From: JBBSEZ01 sp038239195 | GTDB taxonomy: Bacteria > Planctomycetota > Planctomycetia > Gemmatales > Gemmataceae | Assembly: GCA_038239195.1 (NCBI GenBank) | Contig: JBBSEZ010000080.1 | Location: 1-27,675, forward strand | Reading direction: 5' to 3' | Length of the DNA: 27,675 bases | Shown: positions 16,337 through 23,874 of the stretch, one piece after another | Layout of the letters: each line of letters starts with the position of its first letter | Numbering within the stretch: position 1 is the stretch's first letter | The notes under the pieces: generated by a model | The model's input: the letters and a program-made list of their open reading frames with translations, nothing else | Told to the model about the DNA's origin: nothing | Databases searched by the model: none | Position numbers and translations under genes: made by a program

Positions 16337-17536
16337 CTACGATCCCAGCCGCCCCCGCGCCGCCGTCACCTCGCGCTCGCGCATCGCCCGAAACCGCTCC
16401 TGGTAGCCGCGCACTTTCTCCGACAATTCCCAGCGCCGATATCTCCCCCACGTCCGGTCCGCGCGCTCCGCCTGCTCCTCGAAGCTCTCCGCGTATACGA
16501 TCCGGCCCTGCTCGACCAACTTCACGAACAACGGCTCCCCGCCCGGGGCCTCCGATGCGTCCGCGATCACCATCGTGTCGTCCTGGCCGTGGACGCGCAG
16601 GTAGCCGCCCAGCGACTCCTTGCCCGGCGAGTTGGAGAACTTCACGTTGGGCCGGTCTTCCGTGGCCGTGCGCTTGAACGCCGCCGCCAGCGTGTCGCGG
16701 TGGACCAGCCTCCACCAGTAACCGCCGGCCCCGGGGAACAGCATCGTCGGCTCGTGGCCCGTGGCGCGGCGGAAGTGGTCGTAGACCTGGCGCACCGCCT
16801 CGGGCGTCACCTCGTCCTCGAACACGATCGTGCGGGGCGCAATGCCCGCTCGGCGCATCCGCTCGAAGTAGAGGACGCACTGCTCCGCAATGTTGCCGGA
16901 GTCCACGCGAATGCCGACGCGCTCCGTCTCGGGGTGCGCCTTGATGACGCGAAGCGCGTTCTCCAGCCCCACCGTCTCGGCGTCCACCAGATCGCACAGC
17001 AACGAGGCTTCCCCCGTCGCCGCGATGAAGCGGTCCATCATCTCGTACTCCGCCTCGCCCAGCGAGCGGTCGAACGACTGGCCGGCGCACATCATCTCGT
17101 GGCCGATGGTGCCCACGGAGCGGAACAGTTCCGGGTAAAGGAACTCTGCCGTGTCGTTGGAGGTGAGCCGGCCCCGCCCGCCGACGTAGCGGGCCAGCAG
17201 CAAGACGAGGTTGGTGAGTTCGTTGGGGGCGGCGCGCAGCCCGAACTCGGCGTCGCGCGGCGTGGCCAGCTTCATCAGGCGCGCCTTGGTCGCCTGGATG
17301 ACGGGCGCGAAGTAGCGACACATGGCTGGCTCGAGGTAGGACACGATGCCGCCCGGGCCCTCGAAGGACAGGCACGGCACGCCCGGCAGGAACGCCTGCC
17401 CGCCGGGGAAGCCCCAGACTTCGATGGGCAAGCGAACGTCCTCGCCCGGCTGGGAGGCCAGGATGGATTGCCAGAGCTCGTGGGGGAAGGCGCGAGTGGC
17501 GGAGTGGTCCGCGAACCAGTTGGCGGCCAGCTCCAC
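16337..17536 (-). CDS. Nicotinate/nicotinamide phosphoribosyltransferase-like, main part (gene split by an in-frame stop)
   Basis: This 400-codon frame holds most of a NAPRT/NAMPT-family enzyme, which joins nicotinate or nicotinamide to PRPP. It shows LPIEVWGFPGGQAFLPGVPCL near the N end, the mid-domain GTIGHEMMCAGQSFDRS, and the phosphate/pyridine-binding strand VGIRVDSGNIAEQ, which matches the RxDSG motif of the family. The frame's first start, GTG 17536, has no ribosome site. Just upstream, in the same frame, are ten sense codons (WFHRPLRRAD) and then a UAA at 17567-17569. Beyond it the N-terminal part of the same protein continues (see 17567-17818). With the stop read as a sense codon the gene is 493 residues, the usual NAMPT-like length. 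As written, this part is probably not translated on its own. It is followed at 16 bases by prs. Confidence 0.82.
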   Translation of the reverse strand: MELAANWFADHSATRAFPHELWQSILASQPGEDVRLPIEVWGFPGGQAFLPGVPCLSFEGPGGIVSYLEPAMCRYFAPVIQATKARLMKLATPRDAEFGLRAAPNELTNLVLLLARYVGGRGRLTSNDTAEFLYPELFRSVGTIGHEMMCAGQSFDRSLGEAEYEMMDRFIAATGEASLLCDLVDAETVGLENALRVIKAHPETERVGIRVDSGNIAEQCVLYFERMRRAGIAPRTIVFEDEVTPEAVRQVYDHFRRATGHEPTMLFPGAGGYWWRLVHRDTLAAAFKRTATEDRPNVKFSNSPGKESLGGYLRVHGQDDTMVIADASEAPGGEPLFVKLVEQGRIVYAESFEEQAERADRTWGRYRRWELSEKVRGYQERFRAMREREVTAARGRLGS

Positions 17537-17566
17537 GTCAGCGCGCCGCAGGGGGCGGTGGAACCA

Positions 17567-17818
17567 TTACGCCAGCATGGCCTCGTGGCCGGCCATGAGG
17601 AGCTGGCCGTCGGCGCCGGGCTCGGGCAGGCCCTTTCGCATGGTCAGGCAGTAGCCGGCACGGGCCAGGGCGACGTCGGGGACGGCGGCCCACATGGTGC
17701 GCTTGTAGGTGTCGGTCCCGCCCAGCCATCCGCCGAGCAGGAAGTGGCGGGCGAAAAACTCCTCGCGCATGGCCGCGCGCTTTACCGCGAAGGGATCGTC
17801 GGCGGGGTCGGCTGGCAT
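17567..17818 (-). pseudogene. N-terminal fragment of the NAPRT/NAMPT-like gene, ending at an in-frame UAA
   Basis: An 83-residue fragment from ATG 17818: MPADPADDPFAVKRAAM, then EEFFARHFLLGGWLGGTDTY with KRTMW, which fits the TDLYxLTM motif near the start of NAPRT proteins, then GQLLMAGHEAMLA and UAA. The next codons in the same frame (TGG TTC CAC...) run straight into the main part at 17536. UAA differs by one base from UAC/UAU (Tyr), which would give MLAYWFHRPL. This is therefore a single broken gene (16337-17818) or a base-call error, not two genes. Ribosome-site evidence for ATG 17818 is weak. It is divergent from the TspO gene. Confidence 0.75.
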
Positions 17819-17835
17819 GGCGCGTGCTTCGTGGG

Positions 17836-17865
17836 TGGAAAGTACCAGGGCCCCGGCACTATACA
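17836..17865 (+). promoter_or_regulatory. Possible promoter of the TspO-SDR-photolyase operon
   Basis: TGGAAA (17836-17841) and TATACA (17860-17865) lie 18 bases apart in the 87-base divergent spacer. The -10 matches four of six bases, the -35 about three. If used, transcription starts near 17872, which would exclude the ATG at 17870 and favour the GTG at 17906 as the TspO start. Confidence 0.3.
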
Positions 17866-17905
17866 TGAGATGATTGTCCGGGGCCAGAACCACGTGGGGA
17901 AACTC

Positions 17906-18406
17906 GTGAGCGCGACCAACACCCGCAACATACCCAACGGCCTGGCTCGTGACGTTGGCGGCCTGGCCTTTTTCCTGCTCTTGAGCGCCGCCGTCGCCTT
18001 CGCGGGGTCGGTGGTGACGACGCCCGCGCTGCCTGGCTGGCACGCCAACCTCACCAAGCCCCCGTTCAACCCGCCCAACGCGGTCTTTGCCCCCGTCTGG
18101 ACGACCCTGTTCGCCCTTATGGCCGTCGCCGCCTGGATGGTCTGGCGGCGCGGGCCCGCCGGCCTTGCCCTGACCTTCCACGCCGTGCAACTCGCCCTTA
18201 ACCTGGCGTGGTCAACCCTGTTTTTCGGGCTTCACGCCCCCGGCCTGGCGCTCCTCGAAATTGGCGCCCTCATCCTGGCCGTTGCCGGCACCATCATCGC
18301 CTTCTGGCGCGTCAGGCCGGGGGCGGGCGCGCTCCTCGTGCCCTACCTGCTCTGGGTTGGCTTTGCCGCCGTCCTCAACTTCGAGCTGTGGAGGCTCAAC
18401 CAATGA
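17906..18406 (+). CDS. tspO: TspO/MBR family tryptophan-rich sensory protein
   Basis: A 166-residue membrane protein with five helices. Family landmarks are all present: WHANLTKPPFNPPNAVFAPVWT at the loop after helix 1, ALNLAWSTLFFGLHAPGLAL in the middle, and PYLLWVGFAAVLNFELWRLN at the end. TspO binds porphyrins and related tetrapyrroles and is tied to light and oxidative stress in bacteria. GTG 17906 is preferred, with a GGGGA site (17896-17900) and a family-typical N terminus; ATG 17870 is possible and would add twelve residues. Its stop codon overlaps the ATG of the SDR gene (ATGA), so translation is coupled. The operon continues into photolyase, fitting a light-stress role. Confidence 0.93.
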   Translation: MSATNTRNIPNGLARDVGGLAFFLLLSAAVAFAGSVVTTPALPGWHANLTKPPFNPPNAVFAPVWTTLFALMAVAAWMVWRRGPAGLALTFHAVQLALNLAWSTLFFGLHAPGLALLEIGALILAVAGTIIAFWRVRPGAGALLVPYLLWVGFAAVLNFELWRLNQ

Positions 18407-19158
18407 CCCTCCCCGACTTCGACGTCGCGCCCGTTTACGTCGTCCTCGGCGCCTCGGGGGGCATTGGCTCGGTGCTGACGCGCCGCCTCGCCGGCCAGGG
18501 CGCCCGCCTCGTGCTGGCAGCCCGCCCCTCCGATCGGCTTCGCTCCCTCGCCGACGCCGTCAGCGGGCACGCCTTCGAGCTCGACGCCACCCAGCCGGAG
18601 CAGGTCGAGCGCTGCCTGGCGCGCGCCGTGGACCTGCACGGGCGCGTCGATGGCGTGTGCAACTGCGTCGGCTCACTGCTGCTCAAGCCTGCCCATCTCA
18701 CTACCGACGACGAGTGGGCCGCCACGCTCGCCATCAACCTGACCTCGGCCTTCGCCACCGTCCGGGCCGGCGCGCGGGCGATGCTCGATCGAGGAGGGTC
18801 GATCGTCTTGGTGTCGTCGGCCGCGGCGCGCGTCGGCCTCAGCAATCACGAGGCCATCGCCGCGGCCAAGGCCGGGGTGATCGGCCTGACGCTGGCCGCG
18901 GCGGCCACCTACGCGCCGCGCAACGTGCGCGTCAACTGCGTGGCGCCTGGATTGGTGCGCACCCCGCTGACGGCGCGGCTGACCGCCCACGAGGCGTCCG
19001 CCAAAGCGTCCACGGCGATGCACCCGCTCGGCCGGCTCGGCGAGCCCGGCGACGTGGCGGCGGCGCTCGAATGGCTGCTCAGCCCCACGCAGAGTTGGGT
19101 GACGGGCCAGGCGATCGGCATCGACGGCGGCCTCGCCGACCTTCGCGTGCGATCTTGA
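18403..19158 (+). CDS. Short-chain dehydrogenase/reductase family protein lacking the catalytic Tyr
   Basis: A 251-residue SDR with the Rossmann nucleotide loop VLGASGGIGSVL (14-25), the acidic turn ELDATQ, NxxG-like CNCVGSLLL and strand IVLVSSAAARVGL that contains the usual Ser. The YxxxK active site is altered: the segment reads NHEAIAAAKAGV, so the Lys is present but the Tyr position is Ile. The C-terminal half is normal (VRVNCVAPGLVRTPL, GQAIGIDGG). From memory, a subfamily with this HEAIAAAK pattern exists in other bacteria, so it is probably not a mutation. It either reduces by another mechanism or binds NAD(P) without classic catalysis. ATG 18403 overlaps the TspO stop by four bases and photolyase follows after 15. 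Confidence 0.9.
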   Translation: MTLPDFDVAPVYVVLGASGGIGSVLTRRLAGQGARLVLAARPSDRLRSLADAVSGHAFELDATQPEQVERCLARAVDLHGRVDGVCNCVGSLLLKPAHLTTDDEWAATLAINLTSAFATVRAGARAMLDRGGSIVLVSSAAARVGLSNHEAIAAAKAGVIGLTLAAAATYAPRNVRVNCVAPGLVRTPLTARLTAHEASAKASTAMHPLGRLGEPGDVAAALEWLLSPTQSWVTGQAIGIDGGLADLRVRS

Positions 19159-19173
19159 CGAAAAGGGCCCACC

Positions 19174-20622
19174 ATGTCTCCCTCTCTCGTCTGGTTCCGG
19201 CTCGACCTGCGCCTCGACGACAACCCGGCGCTGCGGGCCGCGCGCCAGCGGGGGGGCCCGGTCGTGCCCGTGTTCGTCTGGGCGCCCCACGAGGAAGGCG
19301 CCTGGGCCCCCGGCTCCGCGTCGCGCTGGTGGCTGCACCAGTCGCTCCACGCCCTCGGCGAGCAGTTGCGACGCGTCGGCTCGCGGCTGGTGCTGCGCGT
19401 CGGCGACACGCTACCCATGCTCCAGGCGCTGGCGAAGGAGACAGGTGCTGGGGCGGTGTTCTGGAACCGCCGCTACGAGCCCGCCGTCGTTGCGCGCGAC
19501 GCCGCGATCGAGGCAACGCTGCGCTCCGCGGGGCTGACGGCCCAGGGCCACAACGCCAACCTCCTCTTCGAGCCGTCGGAGGTGCGCAACAAGCAGGGCC
19601 GGCCGTTCCAGGTCTTTACCCCTTTCTGGAACCACTGCCGCGCCCTGCCGCCACCCCCCACCCCGCTTCGCGCGCCTCCCGGGCTGCCCGTGCCCGGGGC
19701 CTGGCCCCCCTCCGCACCGCTTGGGGAGCTAGAGCTCGAACCGGCCATCGACTGGGCCGCGGGGATGCGGGAAGAATGGTCTCCTGGCAGCGTTGGCGCG
19801 CGCGAGCGGCTCGCTCGCTTCCTCGCCGGCCGCATCGGCCGTTACGCCGAGGGACGCGACATGCCCGGCCGGGAGGGCAGTTCCAGCCTGTCGCCGCACC
19901 TGCACTTCGGCGAGATCAGCCCGAGGACCATCTGGCATCGCACGTGTCGTAAGGAGGGCGTCGCGGAATTGCCGCAGGGGGCCGAGGTCTTCCTGAAGGA
20001 ACTGGTCTGGCGCGAGTTTGCCCACCACCTGCTCTCCCACTTCCCCGACACGACCGACGCCCCGCTGCGCACCGAGTTCGCCGCGTTCCCCTGGCGCCGC
20101 GACGCGCACGCCCTTCGCGCCTGGCAGCGCGGGCGGACGGGCTACCCCCTGGTCGATGCGGGGATGAGGCAACTGTGGTCGATCGGCTGGATGCACAACC
20201 GAGTGCGCATGGTCGTGGCGTCGTTCCTGGTCAAGCACCTGCTGCTTCCCTGGCACGACGGGGCGCGCTGGTTCTGGGACACGCTCGTCGATGCCGACCT
20301 GGCCAACAACACGTTCAACTGGCAGTGGGTCGCCGGCTGCGGCGCCGACGCGGCGCCCTACTTCCGCATCTTCAACCCCGTCAGCCAGGGCGAGCGGTTT
20401 GACGCCGAGGGGGACTACGTGCGTCGCTGGGTGCCCGAGCTAGCCCGCCTCCCGGCCCCGTGGGCCCACAAGCCCTGGGAGGCGGAGGACGACGTGCTGG
20501 CCGCGGCGGGCGTCCGGCTGGGGGAGACGTATCCTTACCCCATTGTGGATCATGCCTCGGCGCGTACGCGGGCGCTGGAGGCGCTCGCCACGATTGCCCG
20601 GAGCGGGGAGGGGCCCGGGTGA
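19174..20622 (+). CDS. phrB: Class I CPD photolyase
   Basis: A 482-residue photolyase/cryptochrome-family protein starting at ATG 19174 (AAAAGGG upstream). The N-terminal antenna Rossmann domain begins LVWFRLDLRLDDNPAL. The FAD domain has GREGSSSLSPHLHFGEISPR, ELVWREFAHHLL, GYPLVDAGMRQLWSIGWMHNR-type sequence (in segments GYPLVDAGM, WMHNRVRMVVASFLVKHLL), and NTFNWQWVAGCGADAAPYF with Trp383/Trp385, matching the Trp-chain and flavin pocket of E. coli PhrB (Trp382). The length and these motifs make a DNA-repair photolyase most likely: FADH- transfers an electron to cyclobutane pyrimidine dimers under blue light. A cryptochrome role cannot be excluded. It is the last gene of the TspO-SDR-photolyase unit. 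Confidence 0.95.
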   Translation: MSPSLVWFRLDLRLDDNPALRAARQRGGPVVPVFVWAPHEEGAWAPGSASRWWLHQSLHALGEQLRRVGSRLVLRVGDTLPMLQALAKETGAGAVFWNRRYEPAVVARDAAIEATLRSAGLTAQGHNANLLFEPSEVRNKQGRPFQVFTPFWNHCRALPPPPTPLRAPPGLPVPGAWPPSAPLGELELEPAIDWAAGMREEWSPGSVGARERLARFLAGRIGRYAEGRDMPGREGSSSLSPHLHFGEISPRTIWHRTCRKEGVAELPQGAEVFLKELVWREFAHHLLSHFPDTTDAPLRTEFAAFPWRRDAHALRAWQRGRTGYPLVDAGMRQLWSIGWMHNRVRMVVASFLVKHLLLPWHDGARWFWDTLVDADLANNTFNWQWVAGCGADAAPYFRIFNPVSQGERFDAEGDYVRRWVPELARLPAPWAHKPWEAEDDVLAAAGVRLGETYPYPIVDHASARTRALEALATIARSGEGPG

Positions 20623-20637
20623 GGCTCGCGGCGCTGC

Positions 20638-20666
20638 TTGTCGGGGGCATCGGGCAGGGCTAGAAT
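20638..20666 (+). promoter_or_regulatory. Promoter of the large secreted Lys-rich protein
   Basis: TTGTCG (20638-20643) and TAGAAT (20661-20666) match four and five of six bases of the -35 and -10 consensus with an ideal 17-base spacer. They lie 62 bases before the start codon of the next gene and after the photolyase stop. Confidence 0.55.
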
Positions 20667-20728
20667 GCTCGCTTGATGGGGGAAGTTTTCCCCGTCTCGA
20701 GCCCGATGTCACCTCCGAGGGAAGCGTG

Positions 20729-22891
20729 ATGCTGCCTCAACGCAAACGTTCGTCAGGACGGTACCTGCTCCGGGTCATGGGGGCCGTGCTGGCGGCGGCG
20801 CCCGTGCTCTGCTTCGCGCTGCCTGCCCGGGCGGCCGACAACGCGACCGAGCTCGTCCCCGCGGACGCGGCGTTCTTCACGGCCTCGCTGCGCAACCGCG
20901 AGCAGTACGATGCCGTCGTCAAGAGCAAGGCGTTCAAGCGCCTCAAGGACCTCCCGCTCGTCAAGGAAGCGCTGAAGAAGTTCAAGGCGGAGAAAGACAA
21001 GAAAGACGGCCCGTTCGCGAAGTTCTACGAAGACAAGGACAACAAGGCCCTCGTCGAGCTGGTCATCGAGGCAGGCTCCAGCGAGGTCTTCCTCTACGGC
21101 GGGGCCGGCTGGCCCGAGCTGCTGAACCTCGTCGGGCAGGTGCAGAACGCCTCGCAGTTCGCCGGGCTCGCCGACATGCTAGGCGGCGGCGATGGCACCA
21201 AGGCCCAGGCCCGGGCGGCGCTGCGGCTGCTGCAAAAGAACAAGGCGATCGTCAAGGTGCCCGACCTCGTCTTCGGCTTCAAGATCAAGGACGCCAAGAA
21301 GGCCAACGCCCAGATCAAGCGCCTCGAAAAGCTCCTGACCGACCTCGAGCCGATGGCACCCCCCGAGCTCAAGGGCAAGCTCAAGCGCACCAAGGTCGGA
21401 GAGAGCACCTTCCTCACGTTCAACCTCGACGGCAGCATGATCCCGTGGGACGAAATTCCCCTCAAGGACGTCGAGGAAAAGGCCGGCGAGTTCGACGACA
21501 TTGTCAAGCATGTCAAGGGCTCCAAGCTGACGGTCAGCCTTGGGGTGCGCGAGGGCTACCTGCTGCTGGCCATCACCAGCACCGCGGCCGACCTTCTCAA
21601 GATCGGCGGCAAGGGCCCTAAGCTCATCGGCCGCGACGAGTTGAAGCCGCTCGTGAAGAACGGGAAAAAGCCGCTCACGTCCATCGCTTACGTCAGCAAG
21701 AAGATGAATCGGGCGGGGAGCGGCAGCCCGGGCGACCTCGACTCGCTGGCCAGCTCGCTCAAGGGGCTCCTGGCCAAGGCCAAGCTGCCGGAGGCCAAGA
21801 AGAAGGCCATCGAAAAGGACCTCGAAGACCTGGCGAAAGACCTCAAGAAGTACGCGCCCGAGCCAGGCGCCGCCCTGTCCTTTGAATACGTGACGGAGAA
21901 CGGCTACGAGGGGTGGGGCTACGACTACAGCGGTCACGCTGGACTGAAGGGCGCGCACCTGAAGCTGCTCGACCACTTCGGCGGCAACCCGATCTTCGCG
22001 GCGGGCATCGGCACCAAGAGCAACAACGGCGAGGGCTACGCCACCTTCGCCAAGTGGACGAAGGTCGTCTATGGCCATGCCGAAGACCTCATCCTGCCGA
22101 ACCTCGACGCGGACCAGAAGACCGTGTACGACAACTTCACCACCAACTTCTTCCCGCTGTTCCGGAAGCTCGACGCGACGACGAGCAAGCTGTTGCTGCC
22201 GGCGTTGAAGGACGGCTCGATCGGCCTGGTGGTCGATGCCAAGTGGACGAGCAAGCGCTGGCACAAGGACGCCCCGCCGCTGCCCAAGGCGATGCCCATG
22301 CTGGAGTTGGGGTTGTTGCTCAGCCTGAGCGATTCGGCCAAGTTCCAGCAAGCCATGAAGGCCTACCGCACGACCTTCAACGAGATGCTCGAGAAGGCGC
22401 GCGAGGTGAGCAAGGACAACGTGCCGGAGATCAAGATACCCGTGCCGGACAGCGAGAAGACCAAGGCTGGCACGCTCTACACCTGGAAACTGCCCGAGCC
22501 GGCGGGGCTGGACGAGCAGGTGCTGATAACCGCGGGCGTGTCCAAGTCGGTTGCCGTGCTGACGCTGTCCAAGGCCCACGCCGAGCGCCTGCTCAAGAAA
22601 ACGCCCCTGGCGATCAAGAGCGGGCCGCTGGTGGAGCACAAGAAGGACCTGGTCGCCGGCTGCTACTTCAGCGGCCCCGCCTTCATCGACGCCCTCGCCC
22701 CCTGGGTCGAGTTCGGCGTTTCGGCAGCCCTGCTTGCCGACGAAAACAACAAGCTGGACCCGAAGGACGTCGTCAAGCAGTTGAAGACGGCCCTGGACGT
22801 GCTCAAGGCGTTTCAGAGCTACAGCTCGGCCAGCTACCTCGAGGACGGCGTGCGGGTGACGCACACGGAGACGGTCATCAAGGATCGGTGA
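20729..22891 (+). CDS. Large secreted Lys-rich protein, DUF3352-like
   Basis: A 720-residue protein with GAGGGAAG (20717-20724) just upstream; GTG 20726 is an alternative start one codon earlier. Residues 1-37 are a signal peptide: KRSSGRYLLR, a hydrophobic core and LPARA before ADN. The mature part starts ATELVPADAAFFTASLRN and repeats a pattern of helical, Lys-rich segments (KEALKKFKAEKDKKD, KARLKTL-like). A strand-rich part with AALSFEYVTENGYEGWGYDYSG lies near 394-413 and TLYTWKLPEPAGLDEQVLITAGVSKS-like segments near 588. Composition, start and layout resemble DUF3352-type and similar planctomycete secreted proteins, but the match is not firm. A strong terminator follows. The role is unknown; it is probably periplasmic. 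Confidence 0.8.
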   Translation: MLPQRKRSSGRYLLRVMGAVLAAAPVLCFALPARAADNATELVPADAAFFTASLRNREQYDAVVKSKAFKRLKDLPLVKEALKKFKAEKDKKDGPFAKFYEDKDNKALVELVIEAGSSEVFLYGGAGWPELLNLVGQVQNASQFAGLADMLGGGDGTKAQARAALRLLQKNKAIVKVPDLVFGFKIKDAKKANAQIKRLEKLLTDLEPMAPPELKGKLKRTKVGESTFLTFNLDGSMIPWDEIPLKDVEEKAGEFDDIVKHVKGSKLTVSLGVREGYLLLAITSTAADLLKIGGKGPKLIGRDELKPLVKNGKKPLTSIAYVSKKMNRAGSGSPGDLDSLASSLKGLLAKAKLPEAKKKAIEKDLEDLAKDLKKYAPEPGAALSFEYVTENGYEGWGYDYSGHAGLKGAHLKLLDHFGGNPIFAAGIGTKSNNGEGYATFAKWTKVVYGHAEDLILPNLDADQKTVYDNFTTNFFPLFRKLDATTSKLLLPALKDGSIGLVVDAKWTSKRWHKDAPPLPKAMPMLELGLLLSLSDSAKFQQAMKAYRTTFNEMLEKAREVSKDNVPEIKIPVPDSEKTKAGTLYTWKLPEPAGLDEQVLITAGVSKSVAVLTLSKAHAERLLKKTPLAIKSGPLVEHKKDLVAGCYFSGPAFIDALAPWVEFGVSAALLADENNKLDPKDVVKQLKTALDVLKAFQSYSSASYLEDGVRVTHTETVIKDR

Positions 22892-22910
22892 TATTGAGGC
22901 GGTGAAAAAG

Positions 22911-22948
22911 AACGAGCGGCGCTCCCTTCCGAGGGAGCGCCGCTCGTT
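22911..22948. terminator. Bidirectional intrinsic terminator
   Basis: A perfect 16-bp stem (22911-22926 with 22933-22948) around a six-base loop TTCCGA. On the plus strand it ends in TTTT (22947-22950) after the secreted Lys-rich gene. On the minus strand it is followed by a CTTTTTC tract (complement of 22904-22910), so it can also end the minus-strand gene at 22968-23207. It lies between two convergent genes. Confidence 0.9.
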
Positions 22949-22967
22949 TTGATTCGGCGCCGTTTCG

Positions 22968-23207
22968 CTACGCGGGCGGCACACAGGACACCGTGAAGCC
23001 CTTGCCTTCTTCCCAGGTTACCTCGCGGTCGGCGCATCTGCGGGCCTCGAGCCAGTCGAGCAAGCTCTCGGCCTGTGCCTTGTTCAGGCCCGCCCAGGCC
23101 TGGCGTCGATTGGCCGGGGAAGCGGAGCGCTCCCTGTCGAACAGCCCGATGCCGAGGCTCGAGGGCGCGCGAGCGTCCGCGGCGTGGCTGAATGCTGGTA
23201 CGCCCAT
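22968..23207 (-). CDS. Small conserved-looking hypothetical protein
   Basis: A 79-residue protein from ATG 23207, preceded at five bases by GGGAGAAG, which I prefer to the longer in-frame start upstream. The first half (GVPAFSHAADARAPSSLGIG) is polar and low-complexity. The second half has the compact, protein-like sequence RRQAWAGLNKAQAESLLDWL, EARRCADREVTWEEGKGF and TVSCVPP, with two Cys in the second half. I recognise no family, but its start, stop, terminator and promoter (23303-23331) make it a real small gene. Function unknown; a short soluble protein with no signal peptide. Confidence 0.68.
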   Translation of the reverse strand: MGVPAFSHAADARAPSSLGIGLFDRERSASPANRRQAWAGLNKAQAESLLDWLEARRCADREVTWEEGKGFTVSCVPPA

Positions 23208-23520
23208 GATAGCTTCTCCCACGGCGGAACGCGTCCCTGCCAGGAGCTGGGGCGAACAGATGGGTTTGGGCAGCATCGCCCTTGTGAAGACGGGATACTT
23301 TTAGTGTAGCCGTGCCGACGCTGCCGGACAACCCACTCCTCGCGCCAACTACCCTTGCGACTTCATCTCCTCATCGGCACGGCAGGCGGAGAACTTGAGT
23401 CGGGCGCGGACGAGCCCCAAATCGGTTCGTTGGCGGGCATCCGGTTTGCGTAGAAGAGAGGAAGTTGGTAACCTCGAAGGGAGACGGCCGTATCGGGCCC
23501 TCTGTGCGAGGGAGGTGGTC
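23208..23520. other. 313-base divergent spacer
   Basis: No gene is seen. It holds the minus-strand promoter at 23303-23331 and the GGGAGG ribosome site (23510-23515) of the plus-strand gene at 23521. A TAGAAG -10-like box at 23451-23456 lies upstream of that gene but lacks a good -35. Confidence 0.6.
23303..23331 (-). promoter_or_regulatory. Promoter of the small gene at 22968-23207
   Basis: Read on the minus strand, TTGTCC (23326-23331) and TACACT (23303-23308) are spaced by 17 bases and match four of six bases each. Transcription would start near 23297, giving about 90 bases of leader. Confidence 0.42.
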
Positions 23521-23796
23521 ATGTCCAGCGAACTGGGACCGATCGACATCCACTGCGACGCCCCGCCCTACCCCGTGGTGCGCGCCTGCCAACGCGTGGG
23601 CCTGCGGTCGCCGCAGGACGTGCGCTGGTGCCGCGTCAATCGCTTCGCCGCTCCCGAGGGACGGGCCGGGTGTAGGTGCAGACAGGCCCGGCCGCGCCTG
23701 GAAAGCTACACGTTCACGTTCGTCACCGGCAAACAGGCGGCCTATTTCCTGGCCCAGTGCGAGGCGTGCGGCACCATCTTCTGGGACAAGCCGTGA
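23521..23796 (+). CDS. Small Cys-rich, zinc-ribbon-like protein
   Basis: A 91-residue protein with GGGAGG five bases before ATG 23521; the open frame upstream of it is Arg-rich shadow. It is rich in Cys and His: DIHCDAPPYPVVRACQRVG (near 8-26), VRWCRVNRF, GCRCRQARPRLE and a C-terminal CEACGTIFWDKP. The last CxxC and the paired Cys earlier suggest one structural zinc site. I do not recognise a named family, though similar small proteins are common in this group. It has no signal peptide or membrane helix. Function unknown. Confidence 0.8.
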   Translation: MSSELGPIDIHCDAPPYPVVRACQRVGLRSPQDVRWCRVNRFAAPEGRAGCRCRQARPRLESYTFTFVTGKQAAYFLAQCEACGTIFWDKP

Positions 23797-23808
23797 ACGC
23801 GGCGCATG

Positions 23809-23850
23809 AAAAACCCGAACGGCCGCGCGAAGCTCGCGCGGCCGTTCGGG
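23809..23850 (-). terminator. Intrinsic terminator of the CLYC thioredoxin-like gene
   Basis: A perfect 17-bp stem (23814-23830 with 23834-23850), loop AGC. On the minus strand the stem is followed by TTTTT (complement of 23809-23813) directly downstream of the gene at 23875-24444. It has no T run on the plus strand but could also shield the small plus-strand gene. Confidence 0.88.
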
Positions 23851-23874
23851 GGCAGACGTTCCGGAGAACGCAGA

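Noticed and set aside
16310..17870. Plus-strand open frame running into TspO
   Set aside because: It is a shadow of the NAPRT-like gene on the other strand; TspO homology begins only near 17906.
21179..22984. Long minus-strand open frame (601 codons) over the secreted Lys-rich gene
   Set aside because: It is shadow: it crosses the terminator and has Leu/Arg/Val-rich unstructured sequence; the plus-strand gene has signal peptide and promoter.
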